From the NCBI GenBank assembly GCA_014302835.1, contig CP060294.1, positions 1,736,001 to 1,800,000 on the forward strand: a stretch of DNA of 64,000 bases, written 5' to 3'. The notes below the pieces were generated by a model. It had not been told where the DNA came from. It searched no databases and worked only from the letters and a program-made list of their open reading frames with translations. A program made the position numbers and the translations under genes. The stretch comes from Pedobacter sp. PAMC26386 (GTDB taxonomy: Bacteria; Bacteroidota; Bacteroidia; Sphingobacteriales; Sphingobacteriaceae). Numbering within the stretch: the first letter of the stretch is position 1; every line of letters begins with the position of its first letter. Positions 25,717 through 35,540 of this stretch are shown piece by piece.

Positions 25717-28089
25717 ATGTTCAAACTCAACTTTAAAATTGCATTCAGGAATATCTGGAAACACAAATCATCTTCAATAATTAATATTGGAGGTCTCGCT
25801 ACTGGTCTTTCTGCCTTCCTTCTTTTAATGTTATACGCGCATTATGAATGGAATTATGATAAGCAGTTTAAAAATTCTGATCAGATCTACCAGGCGATGA
25901 CTAATTCCTATGATGGAAATGGCAATACGGTAGGTACAATTGATCTTTCCGCAAATATCCTTGCCCCTACTCTTAAAGAAAAGTTTGCTGAAATCATTCA
26001 TATAGCCAGAACAACCGATCTTTATCCAAGATTAGTAACCAACGGAAATTCCAGCTTCAAAATTAAGAGCAGATATGCAGACCCGGATTTTTTTAGAATT
26101 TTTGGCTTTCAGTTCATTAGTGGAAACCCCGAAAAGGCACTGCTTGATCCCAATTCCATTATACTAACCGAAACTACCGCTAAACGTTTGTTTGGCACCA
26201 GAGATGCACTAAATAAGACCATAAAATTTGAGGATCAGGCTAATTTAAAGGTTACTGCTGTCATCAAAGACCTTCCTGCAAATATCTCTTATCCTTTTGA
26301 AGCAATATCCACATGGAGGTTATTCGAAAATCTGAATCACTGGCCATCAAAAATAAACTGGGGAAACCATTCTTTTTATACCTTAATAACTTTAGCGCAA
26401 AACACGGATGTCAGCCAATTGAATCAGAAATTGAAAGGCCTGGTTAAAAATCATTTAGCTATAGCTAAAGAGGATGTTTTCCTTTTCCCGCTTACCCAAT
26501 TGCATTTATATGGTGATTTTGTAAATGGTAAAAGCGTTGGTGGTAAAATTGAGCAAGTTCAATTATATATGGCACTGGCCTTTGGTATTTTGCTGATTGC
26601 CTGTATTAATTTCATAAATCTGGCCACAGCACATTCCCAGAAAAGAGCTAAAGAAGTTGGAATTAAAAAAACCATAGGTGCAACGAAAAGTGCATTGGTT
26701 CTTCAATTTTTATCAGAATCACTGATCCTAACGACAGTCAGCATTTTAATTAGTATTGCGATCATTGAACTGAGCCTACCCTGGTTTAATCATTTACTGA
26801 ATATAGCCATCACAATTAACTATTTCGATCCTATCAATTGGATGATTCTATTTGGCATATTAATATTAACTAGCTTTTTGGCTGGCTGTTACCCGGCATT
26901 TTATCTTTCTGGTTTTAACCCAGTACAGACTTTAAAAAAGGCAACTAACGCCAATGGAAGACAAGTTTTAGGGTTAAGACAAATTCTGGTTATTATCCAG
27001 TTCTCTTTTGCAATCATCTTAATCGCTTCGACAATTACTATTTATAAACAAATTCAGTTTATTAAAAACAGACCTTTGGGTTATGCGTCAAATGGACTCA
27101 TTGAAGTGCCTCATGAAGGCTTATTGTATCAAAAGTACGACCTTTTAAAGACAAAACTACTGGCAAGCAATGCTGTAACCGACGTTACGCAATCTTCAAA
27201 CAGCATTACCAATATAGGAAGTACCATCCGCGGACTAGAATGGGAAGGAATGCCAGAATCAGGTAAGTTAATTGATTTTGATCAGCTCTACACTACTGAT
27301 GGCTTTGTAAAAACAACTGGTATCCACCTGCTTGAAGGCAGAGATTTCAGCAAAAAAACGGCTTCAGATAGCCTTGGAATACTGTTAAGTCAAAAGGCCG
27401 TTCAGATTATGGGCCTCAAACATCCTATAGGTGCGAAGATTAGCTACCAGGGAGAGTCCAGAAAAGTTACTGGGGTTTTTGCCGATATCGTATGGGGTAA
27501 TCAAAGTAAATTTGCAGAGCCAATGGTCATTGCTTATGCCAAGGGAATCAGTGAAACGATTACTATGCGGCTGAATCCGAGAAATAGTGCGGTAGAAAGT
27601 ATGGCCGTTATTCGCAGTATCCTGAAAGAGCTGAATCCTAACTTTCCTGTTGATATCAAATTTATCGATAGCTTAAATGAAGAAAAACTAAAAAGTGTAG
27701 CGATAATGAGCAACATTGCGACCGTATTTGGCAGTCTTTCTATATTTATTTCTTGCATAGGGTTATTTGGGCTCTCTGCTTACAGTGCAGAACAGCGCAC
27801 CAAAGAAATCGGTATCCGTAAAATATTAGGTGCAACTGTAAAGGAGTTAATGGAAATGCTTTCTTTGAATTTTATAAAGCTTGTTCTGATCGCAATTGTC
27901 ATTGCTTTACCCCTTGCCTGGTATCTGATGAAACTATGGTTACAGCGCTTTGATATTCAAACTCCAGTCAGCTCATGGATATTTATTATGACAGCCATAT
28001 TTACTATTTTTATGGCTGTACTAACCGTAGCTGGTACAACCTATAAAGCCGCCGTAGCTAATCCGATAAAGGCGATCAAACAGGAGTAA
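25717..28089 (+). CDS. FtsX/MacB-type ABC transporter permease
   Basis: 790 residues with the double-FtsX layout: a membrane helix near 20-45, a MacB-like periplasmic domain, three helices around residues 285-390, a second periplasmic domain (about 450-640) and three more near 665-780. FtsX motifs include RAKEVGIKKTIGATK and RTKEIGIRKILGATV before each helix bundle. No ATPase gene is adjacent, as is common for this Bacteroidota family, which borrows one encoded elsewhere. Roles proposed for relatives are export of peptides or response to envelope stress. Expression looks sigma-54 dependent from the sites upstream. Confidence 0.92.
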   Translation: MFKLNFKIAFRNIWKHKSSSIINIGGLATGLSAFLLLMLYAHYEWNYDKQFKNSDQIYQAMTNSYDGNGNTVGTIDLSANILAPTLKEKFAEIIHIARTTDLYPRLVTNGNSSFKIKSRYADPDFFRIFGFQFISGNPEKALLDPNSIILTETTAKRLFGTRDALNKTIKFEDQANLKVTAVIKDLPANISYPFEAISTWRLFENLNHWPSKINWGNHSFYTLITLAQNTDVSQLNQKLKGLVKNHLAIAKEDVFLFPLTQLHLYGDFVNGKSVGGKIEQVQLYMALAFGILLIACINFINLATAHSQKRAKEVGIKKTIGATKSALVLQFLSESLILTTVSILISIAIIELSLPWFNHLLNIAITINYFDPINWMILFGILILTSFLAGCYPAFYLSGFNPVQTLKKATNANGRQVLGLRQILVIIQFSFAIILIASTITIYKQIQFIKNRPLGYASNGLIEVPHEGLLYQKYDLLKTKLLASNAVTDVTQSSNSITNIGSTIRGLEWEGMPESGKLIDFDQLYTTDGFVKTTGIHLLEGRDFSKKTASDSLGILLSQKAVQIMGLKHPIGAKISYQGESRKVTGVFADIVWGNQSKFAEPMVIAYAKGISETITMRLNPRNSAVESMAVIRSILKELNPNFPVDIKFIDSLNEEKLKSVAIMSNIATVFGSLSIFISCIGLFGLSAYSAEQRTKEIGIRKILGATVKELMEMLSLNFIKLVLIAIVIALPLAWYLMKLWLQRFDIQTPVSSWIFIMTAIFTIFMAVLTVAGTTYKAAVANPIKAIKQE

Positions 28090-28120
28090 AAGCAGCATTA
28101 AATTTGGATGCTAAATCAGC

Positions 28121-28879
28121 TTAATTGATCAGAAATTCTAAAACCAAACTATTAATTTCTGCTTTTTGATAGTCGTTTCCATGATCATCCATTTCATTAT
28201 GAGTAGTATTCTTTAGATTAACGACCTTTATTCCGAGTTTTTGCTGTTCTTCTCTATTGGGAATAACACCCTCGTCTGCCGGCTGATCTACTGAACGCAA
28301 GCTATATATTACTGGTTTGTTAATTCTTGGAAAAGGCATCCTGCGGTTATCCAGCGAAATTACTTTAGCTACTAATTCTGGATGTTCTGTGGCAAAAAGC
28401 ATGACCATATCTCCACCATTTGAATACCCCACCAGATTCAGCCGTTTATAGTCCAGATCAGGCCGCTCTTTTTTTAACTGGATGATTACATATAGTATAT
28501 TTTGAACACCCCGTTCCCAGTTTGGTCTGCGTACTTCGCTCGGTTTGCCGATTGTGGGTAATAATTCATCACTAGCTAGTTCATGTTGAATACTTACCAC
28601 TGTATATCCTTTTGAAGCCAGATAATTTGCCAGGTAACTATAAGCTTTGAATGATCCCCATTCATTAGATCCATAGCCATGATTTAAGATGACCACTTTC
28701 CCGTTAGATGTGTTTGAGGGCTTATAAATAGCTACCGGAACCAGTCTTTTTCTGGTCTGATCCACCCAGTTTAAAGTATCCGGGTTATTTTCTGCACGTA
28801 GCGTATGATTTATTTTTTGCTGAGCAGATAAACTCCCAATCCCTGTAATCAGTAAGAGTATGGTTATCAGTTTTTTCAT
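28121..28879 (-). CDS. Secreted alpha/beta hydrolase (dienelactone hydrolase-like)
   Basis: 252 residues with a signal peptide ending SAQQ. The triad is visible: nucleophile Ser153 in GYSNGG, Asp177 in VISLDNRR, and His227 in NTTHNEM. The oxyanion region is LNHGYGSNEWG (65-75). The HGYG/GYSNGG set resembles PET-hydrolase-like, chlorophyllase-like and dienelactone hydrolase families, so an esterase acting outside the cytoplasm is likely. The natural substrate is not evident. It is preceded by repeated ACGGTTTTAA elements and converges with the FtsX permease gene. Confidence 0.88.
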   Translation of the reverse strand: MKKLITILLLITGIGSLSAQQKINHTLRAENNPDTLNWVDQTRKRLVPVAIYKPSNTSNGKVVILNHGYGSNEWGSFKAYSYLANYLASKGYTVVSIQHELASDELLPTIGKPSEVRRPNWERGVQNILYVIIQLKKERPDLDYKRLNLVGYSNGGDMVMLFATEHPELVAKVISLDNRRMPFPRINKPVIYSLRSVDQPADEGVIPNREEQQKLGIKVVNLKNTTHNEMDDHGNDYQKAEINSLVLEFLIN

Positions 28880-28925
28880 ACGGGTTATACGTGGTTAAAA
28901 TACCTTAAAAAACAACAATTATTAT

Positions 28926-28986
28926 ACGGTTAAAACCGTCTCAACACCGATCACTTACGCATTGGTGACCTAATTAAAACCGTTTT
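28926..28986 (-). repeat. Duplicated element upstream of the hydrolase gene
   Basis: TTAAAACCGT occurs at 28930-28939 and 28974-28983, 44 bp apart. The first copy is part of a 14-bp dyad ACGGTT-AA-AACCGT (28926-28939), and a TCAC/GGTGA-type dyad lies between. This could be a regulatory array for the hydrolase (start at 28879). No partner regulator is adjacent. Confidence 0.4.
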
Positions 28987-29000
28987 GTGTGGTATCATTC

Positions 29001-31490
29001 CTATAATTTTTTCCTGTAATTTATAATAGCGTCTCCAAATATAGCTCCTCCCAGAAGCAGGACTAAAACAATAGAACCAGCCAACGAAATATTCTCTCCT
29101 GTATAATAGGAAGCGGGATGAAATATAAAGTCGACTTGGTGTTCGCCAGCAGGAATTTGTGCCGCCCGAAGCAAATAATCTGCTCTGAAGTATGGTTTTT
29201 CCTGCCCATCGAGAAACATTTTCCAGCCTTTTTCATAATAAATCTCTGAAAACACGGCGAGTTGTGGAGTTGCCGACTTGGTTCGATAACTCAAAGAATC
29301 CGGTGAGTAATGCACAAGTTTTATAGTTGCCAAAGAATCATTTGCCGGAGAAAAACTATCAAGAAGCTGTTTGTATTGCTGATCGGCAACTAACTCTTTT
29401 TCAGGAGAAAAAATTTTTAAGATTTCCATTTCTGCGTCTGCATTAGTTACATATTTTATAGCTTGAATGAACCATGCATTTCCACAGGCCTGCTCATTCT
29501 GGCTTACAGTTAAAGTCCGACCTGTAGAATCTGGTGTGATGATATACTTGGTATTCAGCATATTCAGAATCCGGGGGTTGATCTGCTCACCAGACATCTG
29601 GTTATCAATCAACTCCTCATATCTTTTTAAACGTGCAGCTGAATATCCACCTAAACTTTTATGAAAAAACGGGTTTTGTATATCCATTTTTATATTGGCA
29701 GTCGCATCAAACACCCGAAAATTGGGATCCGTGTCTTTGGCTATTTGCAAATCAACCTCCCTTGGTTTCACCAGCGCTTCCCGCTTTTCTGTGAAATTTG
29801 CATCTTTCAGATATCGTTTATCTACCTGCCACAAATCAATCAGACTTAAGATCAGTAGGGCGATGGAAACAAACTGAAGATTAATTTTCTCTTTGACAAA
29901 TGCCCATACTAATCCAAAAGTCGACAAGATAAAGAGAAAAGAACGAATGGCATCGCTGCGTTCCAGATTGGTCCGGTCTAAAACTAGTGCATGTGCTAAC
30001 TCTCTGGCTGTTGTATTATCTCCTTTCAAAGCCTGAGTAAGGGTTACAATACCATTTGATTCATCACTAGCGCTGAAGTCCAGTAACATTCCCGGCACTA
30101 GAATTAATAGGGCACTCAACCCTGCCGTAATATAAAAAGCCAGTTTTAATTTTTTCAGGACAAATTCTTTGTCCTTAGCTAAAACAATCTCCTGAATGGA
30201 TAAGAAACCAAGAATAGGCACGCATAATCCAGCTACGGCAAGTATTGATTCTACTGCGCGGAACTTATTATACAAAGGGAAATAGTCAAAAAACAGATCT
30301 GAAACATAGGGCCAATTGCCGCCAAATGACAAAAGCATGGTTAAAAGAACTGTTCCCACCAGCCACCATTTAATTCTGTTTTTTACGATGAGCATGCCAA
30401 ACACAAAGAGAAAACAGATGACCGCACCGAAATAAAATGGTCCGGCAGTAAAGGGCCGTTTTTCTCCCCAATAAAGGGAAAGACCAGGAATACTTGAAAT
30501 TTGATGTGCATAATTAAGTGATTCGTCTGCAGAAACACCTTTATTGGCAAATATTTTTGTGATTTCTGAACGCTGATTTAACAAATCACTCCCAGAAGCA
30601 CCTCCATAAGCATTGGGAACTAAAAACGTAAGACACTCCCCCACACCCTGGCTGTATTGATAGACATACTCCTTGTCTAAACCACTAACGGGCTCTTTTG
30701 CATTTTTTGTTAGGTTAGATTGTCCCCGGTAACTGTATTTACTATATTCATAAGTACTCCACATTAAAGAGGCATTTACAGCGAGAGCCAACAAAACTGC
30801 AGCTGATAAAAAAACAATAGATTTAAAGAATGAAGTTGTTTTTTTTGATTTTATAGCATGGTACAACTCAATACCTACCAGGATAAATATGCCTAATAGC
30901 AAATAATAGGTCATTTGAATATGATTGGCTTTAATTTCCATAGCCAAAAATAATACTGTCAGGATAGCCCCTATATAGTACTTACCCCTAAAGGTTAAAA
31001 TGATCCCGGCCAGAATTGGCGCAAAAAAGGCAATCGCAAATGCTTGGTTAGCATGCCCTGCCGCCAGTAAAATAATATTATAGGATGAAAATGTAAAAGC
31101 GATTGCCCCTGCCGCTGCAAGCCACGGATTAAGTTTTAAAACCAGGAAAAGAAAATAGGCTCCCGATAAAAGCAAAAGAACCGTTCCGATTGGGTTTGGA
31201 AATACCCTGTGAATCACATTGACCAAATGACTCGCTATATTAGAAGAATAAGGAGCCCACAACTGATAGGCAGGCATCCCACCGAAAACCTGATTAGACC
31301 AGAGTACCGTAGTCCCTTTGGCCCTGTAATCCATGATTTCCTTTTGTGTAGACTGTGCGCCTACTACATCACTTTGTCCTAAAGTTTTGCCTTGAAATGC
31401 GGGGTTAAAATACAAAAAACAAATTAACACGAAAATACCAGCAATGGCAAAATGGATACCATTGCGTTTAAACCAATCAGTCATAATCAA
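29001..31490 (-). CDS. YfhO-family polytopic membrane protein
   Basis: 829 residues with a YfhO-like plan: about a dozen membrane helices in the first 540 residues, a large soluble region (about 560-790), and a final helix near 795-815. The loop after helix 1 has GQSDVVGAQSTQKEIMDYRA, and NQVFGGMPAYQLWAP follows, both typical of GT-C-fold proteins of this group. YfhO relatives glycosylate lipoteichoic acid in Firmicutes; in Bacteroidota the role is unknown, probably polyprenyl-linked sugar transfer at the membrane. Two Met codons (31490 and 31484) could start it. Confidence 0.88.
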   Translation of the reverse strand: MIMTDWFKRNGIHFAIAGIFVLICFLYFNPAFQGKTLGQSDVVGAQSTQKEIMDYRAKGTTVLWSNQVFGGMPAYQLWAPYSSNIASHLVNVIHRVFPNPIGTVLLLLSGAYFLFLVLKLNPWLAAAGAIAFTFSSYNIILLAAGHANQAFAIAFFAPILAGIILTFRGKYYIGAILTVLFLAMEIKANHIQMTYYLLLGIFILVGIELYHAIKSKKTTSFFKSIVFLSAAVLLALAVNASLMWSTYEYSKYSYRGQSNLTKNAKEPVSGLDKEYVYQYSQGVGECLTFLVPNAYGGASGSDLLNQRSEITKIFANKGVSADESLNYAHQISSIPGLSLYWGEKRPFTAGPFYFGAVICFLFVFGMLIVKNRIKWWLVGTVLLTMLLSFGGNWPYVSDLFFDYFPLYNKFRAVESILAVAGLCVPILGFLSIQEIVLAKDKEFVLKKLKLAFYITAGLSALLILVPGMLLDFSASDESNGIVTLTQALKGDNTTARELAHALVLDRTNLERSDAIRSFLFILSTFGLVWAFVKEKINLQFVSIALLILSLIDLWQVDKRYLKDANFTEKREALVKPREVDLQIAKDTDPNFRVFDATANIKMDIQNPFFHKSLGGYSAARLKRYEELIDNQMSGEQINPRILNMLNTKYIITPDSTGRTLTVSQNEQACGNAWFIQAIKYVTNADAEMEILKIFSPEKELVADQQYKQLLDSFSPANDSLATIKLVHYSPDSLSYRTKSATPQLAVFSEIYYEKGWKMFLDGQEKPYFRADYLLRAAQIPAGEHQVDFIFHPASYYTGENISLAGSIVLVLLLGGAIFGDAIINYRKKL

Positions 31491-31545
31491 TAGAGAAATA
31501 TTATTCCTCCAAATTACAAATTTGAACGAATTAAAAACAGTAATA

Positions 31546-32229
31546 TTAGGATGACCAGCTCATTAAACCCATGACCCTTTTAAACTCCTCATGAACAGGT
31601 GCTTTTAGATGAATATCCTGGTGTGTTACAGGGTGTTTAAACAAAAGTTCTGAAGCATGCAACAGCATGGTAGTCATTTCCCACTGCTCTTTGAAAAACT
31701 TATTTTGTTTGTTACAACCATGTTTTCTATCGCCAATAATCGGGTAAAAGATATGCGCAAAGTGTTTACGAAGCTGGTGCATCCGACCGGTTGTTGGTAT
31801 CGCTTCTACTAAAGAGTACCTTGAGGTCGGATGTTTACCAAAAGCGACATCGAGTTCAGCTCTCTTTAGTGTAATAAATGCGGTAAAAGCGTCTTGCATG
31901 GTGCCGTTGTCTTTGGCAAGCGGATAATCGATCTCTTCACTATCCGGGGCATAACCTCTAACAATTGCGAGGTATTTCTTTTGTACTTCACCATTCATGA
32001 ACTGCTGTTGCATTGCAATTTCAACATCCTTTTCAAAAGCAAACAACAATAAACCACCGGTCTTTCTGTCTAAGCGGTGAACAGGACTTACACGCCTGTT
32101 CACCTGATCCCTTAACATTTGTAAGGCAAATTCTTTTGCATCATTAGCTATAGAAGAACGGTGTACAAGTAGTCCGTGTGGTTTATTGATCGCGATTAAA
32201 TGATCATCCTGATATACAATTTCAAGCAT
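31546..32229 (-). CDS. truC: RluA-type pseudouridine synthase, TruC-like
   Basis: 227 residues. The RluA/RsuA catalytic motif HRLDRKTGG places the nucleophilic Asp at residue 54. LVEAIPTTGRMHQLRKHFAHI matches motif III, and IGDRKHGCNKQN and MLLHASELLF complete the TruC pattern. TruC converts U65 of tRNA to pseudouridine. The protein is near 230 residues, the size expected for a form with no S4 domain. It lies 55 bp upstream of the YfhO-like gene on the same strand. Confidence 0.9.
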   Translation of the reverse strand: MLEIVYQDDHLIAINKPHGLLVHRSSIANDAKEFALQMLRDQVNRRVSPVHRLDRKTGGLLLFAFEKDVEIAMQQQFMNGEVQKKYLAIVRGYAPDSEEIDYPLAKDNGTMQDAFTAFITLKRAELDVAFGKHPTSRYSLVEAIPTTGRMHQLRKHFAHIFYPIIGDRKHGCNKQNKFFKEQWEMTTMLLHASELLFKHPVTHQDIHLKAPVHEEFKRVMGLMSWSS

Positions 32230-32288
32230 TAACTTTTTTTGTCGCGAATATAGCTTTTTATAAATTCTCCGGAAGCTTTTTACGGGTG

Positions 32289-34637
32289 CTATTGAACCTG
32301 TGACAGAATATCATCCAGCATTTTGTTTGAAAACTTACCGCCAGAAAAAGTAACGAGTTTATAGACAGGTAAATCATTTAATAAAGTCATCACCATATGG
32401 CTTGTTTTCTCTTTTGCCCTTTTTTGCTCCTCACTTAGCTTTTCATCAGGTTTCTGTGTTAGATCTAAACCAAAGGATTTCATCAATATTGGATAGAAGA
32501 CCTTCCCTTTGGGGTGAGAACGAAAATCTTTCAGCATGGAATTCCTATTCAAGGCCAACACTACTGGTTTTTCCAGTTTTACCTCGACATTTTGTTGTAA
32601 AGGCAGATCAGTTGATGCACCGCCTACACGTACCTGAAAAATGCCGGGCTTTACTGCCCAGTCATGAAGTCCGGTATCATAATAGGCAAAATCGCGTCTT
32701 CCAAGTTTAAATTGAGCAGTTTTTTCTTCTCCAGGAGCAAGCGCCAGTTTAGTAAAAGCTTTTAATTCTTTAACAGGATGAGAAATGGTAGCCTCATTAC
32801 TGCTGATATATAGTTGTACAATTTCTTTTCCGGCTACCTGACCAGTGTTTTTTACTTTTACTTTCACTGACAGGCTATCTGTATCCTGAATGCTTGCAGC
32901 ACTCAATTCCAGATCTGAATAGGTAAAAGAGGTATAACTTAAGCCATAACCAAAAGGGAATTGTGGAGCTATCTTTCTTTGGTCGTAATAACGGTATCCG
33001 ATAAATATTCCTTCTCCATAATTTGCTTGTTGATTTAAACCTGGAAATTCTAATGCAGTTGGCGTATCATTGATCGCTTTAGCAAACGTCTCTGATAACT
33101 TGCCAGAAGGATTAACTCGGCCACTTAAAACATCGGCAATAGCGCCACCACCGGCTTGCCCGCCTAACCAGCCTTCAACTACTCCCTTTACCTTTGACAG
33201 CCAAGGCATTGTAATTGCTGAACCATTCATTATGACTACAATTATATTTTTCTGAACCGCAGCTACGGCCGAAACCAATTGATTATGGGCAATTGGCATA
33301 TCCATAGATGAACGGTCAAAACCTTCTGATTCATAACTATCCGGCAGACCAACAAACAGCACTGCAACATCGGCATTTTTGGCTGCTGCAACAGCTTCAC
33401 TAATTAGTTTTGCTGAAGTTTGATCTTCATTACGATAGCCTTCAGCATAGGTAATTACCCTGTCTCCTGCGATCTTTTGCAGTTCAGCATAAGCATTACT
33501 GATCTTGATCGGGTTAACCTGTGAACTTCCAGCTCCCTGGTATCTTGGTATTTTAGCAAAACCTCCAATAACTGCAATTTTCTGTTTATTTAGGTTTAAC
33601 GGAAGAATATGGTTTTCATTTTTCAGTAGGACAATACTTTCTCCACCTGCTTCTCTTGCCAGCGTATTGTGCTGATCTGCATCAAATTTCGCTCCGGACT
33701 GATGACTGTCTTTTGCTTTTAAAATGACAGCTAGTAATTGCGTTACACTTTCATCTAAAACAGCAACTGGTAAAGTACCATCTTTAACGGCTTTGATTAA
33801 TTCATTTTGATTGACATCACCACTCCCCGGCATTTCAAGATTCATCCCTGCGGTGACACCATTGACACGGTTATTTACAGCTCCCCAGTCTGACACTACA
33901 AAACCTTCAAATCCCCAGTTTTTACGTAAGATATTTCTGAGCAATAATGCATTTTCGGTTGCATAAAGACCATTTATTTTATTGTAAGAGGCCATTACGG
34001 TCCAAGGCTTACCTTCTTTAACTGCAATTTCAAAGGCCGTCAGATAGATTTCATGTAAAGTACGCTCATCCAGATTAGAACTGCTGGTCATTCTTTCAAA
34101 TTCCTGATTATTTACGGCAAAATGTTTAACCGAAGTACCGACTCCCCCGCTTTGTACACCCTGGATATAAGCTGCTGCCATTTTTCCAGCAAGAACAGGA
34201 TCTTCCGACAAGTATTCAAAATTTCTACCGCCCAATGGGGATCGTTTCATATTAATGCCCGGTCCAAGTAAAATCTGTACATCGTTCGCCTGACTTTCTT
34301 CGGCTAATGCAAAACCTACCCGTTTAATTAATTCTTTATTCCAGGAGGAGGCCAATGCCGAAGCAGTAGGAAAACAGGTTGCAGGAACTGCTAATCCTAA
34401 GGCCGATCCTGTTGCCTTACGTAAACCGTGGGGACCATCTGTCATGAAAATTGAAGGGATTTCTAAGCGTTTTATGGCATGTGTCTGCCACCAGCCATCC
34501 CCGCCAAGTAACATTGTCTTTTCTTCGAGTGTCATTTCTGACACCAATTTTGCTGCTTTTGAGGCATAGTCTGCTTGTTGCGCTGAGGCAAAAACCGGAA
34601 TAACGAGCAATAAACAATAAATAGATCTAAAGTTCAT
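32289..34637 (-). CDS. Secreted GH3 family beta-glucosidase
   Basis: 782 residues with a signal peptide ending ASAQQ. The N-terminal TIM-barrel domain has the GH3 nucleophile Asp250 in GFVVSDWGAVN, and KHFAVNNQE with ERTLHEIYL upstream. The alpha/beta C-terminal domain (about 345-560) and a fibronectin-III-like domain (about 600-680) follow. A C-terminal extension of about 85 residues beyond the Fn3 part is present in some relatives. It releases glucose or xylose from oligosaccharides in the periplasm. It is divergent from a Nudix-fold regulator, a likely sugar-responsive partner. Confidence 0.93.
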   Translation of the reverse strand: MNFRSIYCLLLVIPVFASAQQADYASKAAKLVSEMTLEEKTMLLGGDGWWQTHAIKRLEIPSIFMTDGPHGLRKATGSALGLAVPATCFPTASALASSWNKELIKRVGFALAEESQANDVQILLGPGINMKRSPLGGRNFEYLSEDPVLAGKMAAAYIQGVQSGGVGTSVKHFAVNNQEFERMTSSSNLDERTLHEIYLTAFEIAVKEGKPWTVMASYNKINGLYATENALLLRNILRKNWGFEGFVVSDWGAVNNRVNGVTAGMNLEMPGSGDVNQNELIKAVKDGTLPVAVLDESVTQLLAVILKAKDSHQSGAKFDADQHNTLAREAGGESIVLLKNENHILPLNLNKQKIAVIGGFAKIPRYQGAGSSQVNPIKISNAYAELQKIAGDRVITYAEGYRNEDQTSAKLISEAVAAAKNADVAVLFVGLPDSYESEGFDRSSMDMPIAHNQLVSAVAAVQKNIIVVIMNGSAITMPWLSKVKGVVEGWLGGQAGGGAIADVLSGRVNPSGKLSETFAKAINDTPTALEFPGLNQQANYGEGIFIGYRYYDQRKIAPQFPFGYGLSYTSFTYSDLELSAASIQDTDSLSVKVKVKNTGQVAGKEIVQLYISSNEATISHPVKELKAFTKLALAPGEEKTAQFKLGRRDFAYYDTGLHDWAVKPGIFQVRVGGASTDLPLQQNVEVKLEKPVVLALNRNSMLKDFRSHPKGKVFYPILMKSFGLDLTQKPDEKLSEEQKRAKEKTSHMVMTLLNDLPVYKLVTFSGGKFSNKMLDDILSQVQ

Positions 34638-34698
34638 AACGAATTGAATAATAGGTTAATATTTGGATAGCGAGCAGCAGAAACCTAACCTGTATCCT

Positions 34699-34719
34699 AT
34701 TGCTTCGTTATGAAGCAAT
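34699..34719. promoter_or_regulatory. Inverted repeat between GH3 and Nudix-regulator genes
   Basis: ATTGCTTC (34699-34706) and GAAGCAAT (34712-34719) form a perfect 8-bp dyad with a 5-bp spacer in the 162-bp divergent region. A second dyad, AACAG-ATCA-CTGTT, is at 34759-34772, 27 bp before the regulator start. Either could be the regulator's operator. Confidence 0.5.
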
Positions 34720-34799
34720 GATAGTAGATTTTATTTAGACTTGCAAGTATTTATTTTGAACAGATCACTGTTTAGAACTAGATTCTTATATTGGCCCCA

Positions 34800-35537
34800 A
34801 TGGAATTAGACCAACGGATCATCGACAAGAGCAAATGGATGTGGGAACAATGTTTACCTCACATTTCTGTAGATTGTGTAGTATTTGGTTTTCATGAGAA
34901 CCAGCTCAAAGTTTTGCTATTGAAAGCCTCTGTAGCCCGGAAATGGTTATTACCAGGCGGTTATGTACTCAAGCTGGAAAACTTACAGGATGCTGCCCAA
35001 CGTGTCCTCTCTGAGCGAACTGGTGCTGAACGCATCTATTTACAAGAATTTGGAGTCTTCGGTACTGTCAACCGTTCAGAAGGTTTTTTTGAAGGTTACG
35101 GAGATGATCTATGGTATAAACAACGTTTTATCTCTGCCGGTTTCTATGCATTGGTTGATTATACAGGAGTAAATATCACTGCAGATGAATATAGTGAGAC
35201 TTGTGAATGGAGAAGTATTGATGACTTGCCGGAACTGGCGATGGACCATCAATTGGTCTATACAAATGCTTTAACCATATTGAGACAACAACTAAGTTAT
35301 AAACCAATTGGACTAAACTTGCTTCCGGATAAATTTACAATTTCGGAGTTGCAAAAGCTATATGAAACGATATTGGGGAAGCCCCTGAACAGAGGTAATT
35401 TTTATCGCCGGATTATGCGATTTGATATCCTGGTGAAACATGAAGACCTGCGTAAAGGTGGGGCGCATAAAGCACCCTACCTTTACAGCTTCGATCCTCT
35501 AAAGTATCATGAGTCTCTGCAAGGACTCGATTGGTAA
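34800..35537 (+). CDS. Nudix-fold transcriptional regulator (NrtR/AraR type)
   Basis: 245 residues from the ATG at 34800; a TTG at 34791 is also open. Residues about 20-150 are a Nudix domain, but the catalytic box is degenerate: the REXXEE positions read RVLSER. Residues about 165-240 form a winged helix with FTISELQKLYETILGKPLNR, ending LYSFDP, as in NrtR-like regulators. In Bacteroidota such proteins control pentose and hexose catabolism, sensing a sugar or its phosphate in the Nudix pocket. It is divergent from the GH3 gene, the likely target. Confidence 0.9.
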   Translation: MELDQRIIDKSKWMWEQCLPHISVDCVVFGFHENQLKVLLLKASVARKWLLPGGYVLKLENLQDAAQRVLSERTGAERIYLQEFGVFGTVNRSEGFFEGYGDDLWYKQRFISAGFYALVDYTGVNITADEYSETCEWRSIDDLPELAMDHQLVYTNALTILRQQLSYKPIGLNLLPDKFTISELQKLYETILGKPLNRGNFYRRIMRFDILVKHEDLRKGGAHKAPYLYSFDPLKYHESLQGLDW

Positions 35538-35540
35538 CTA

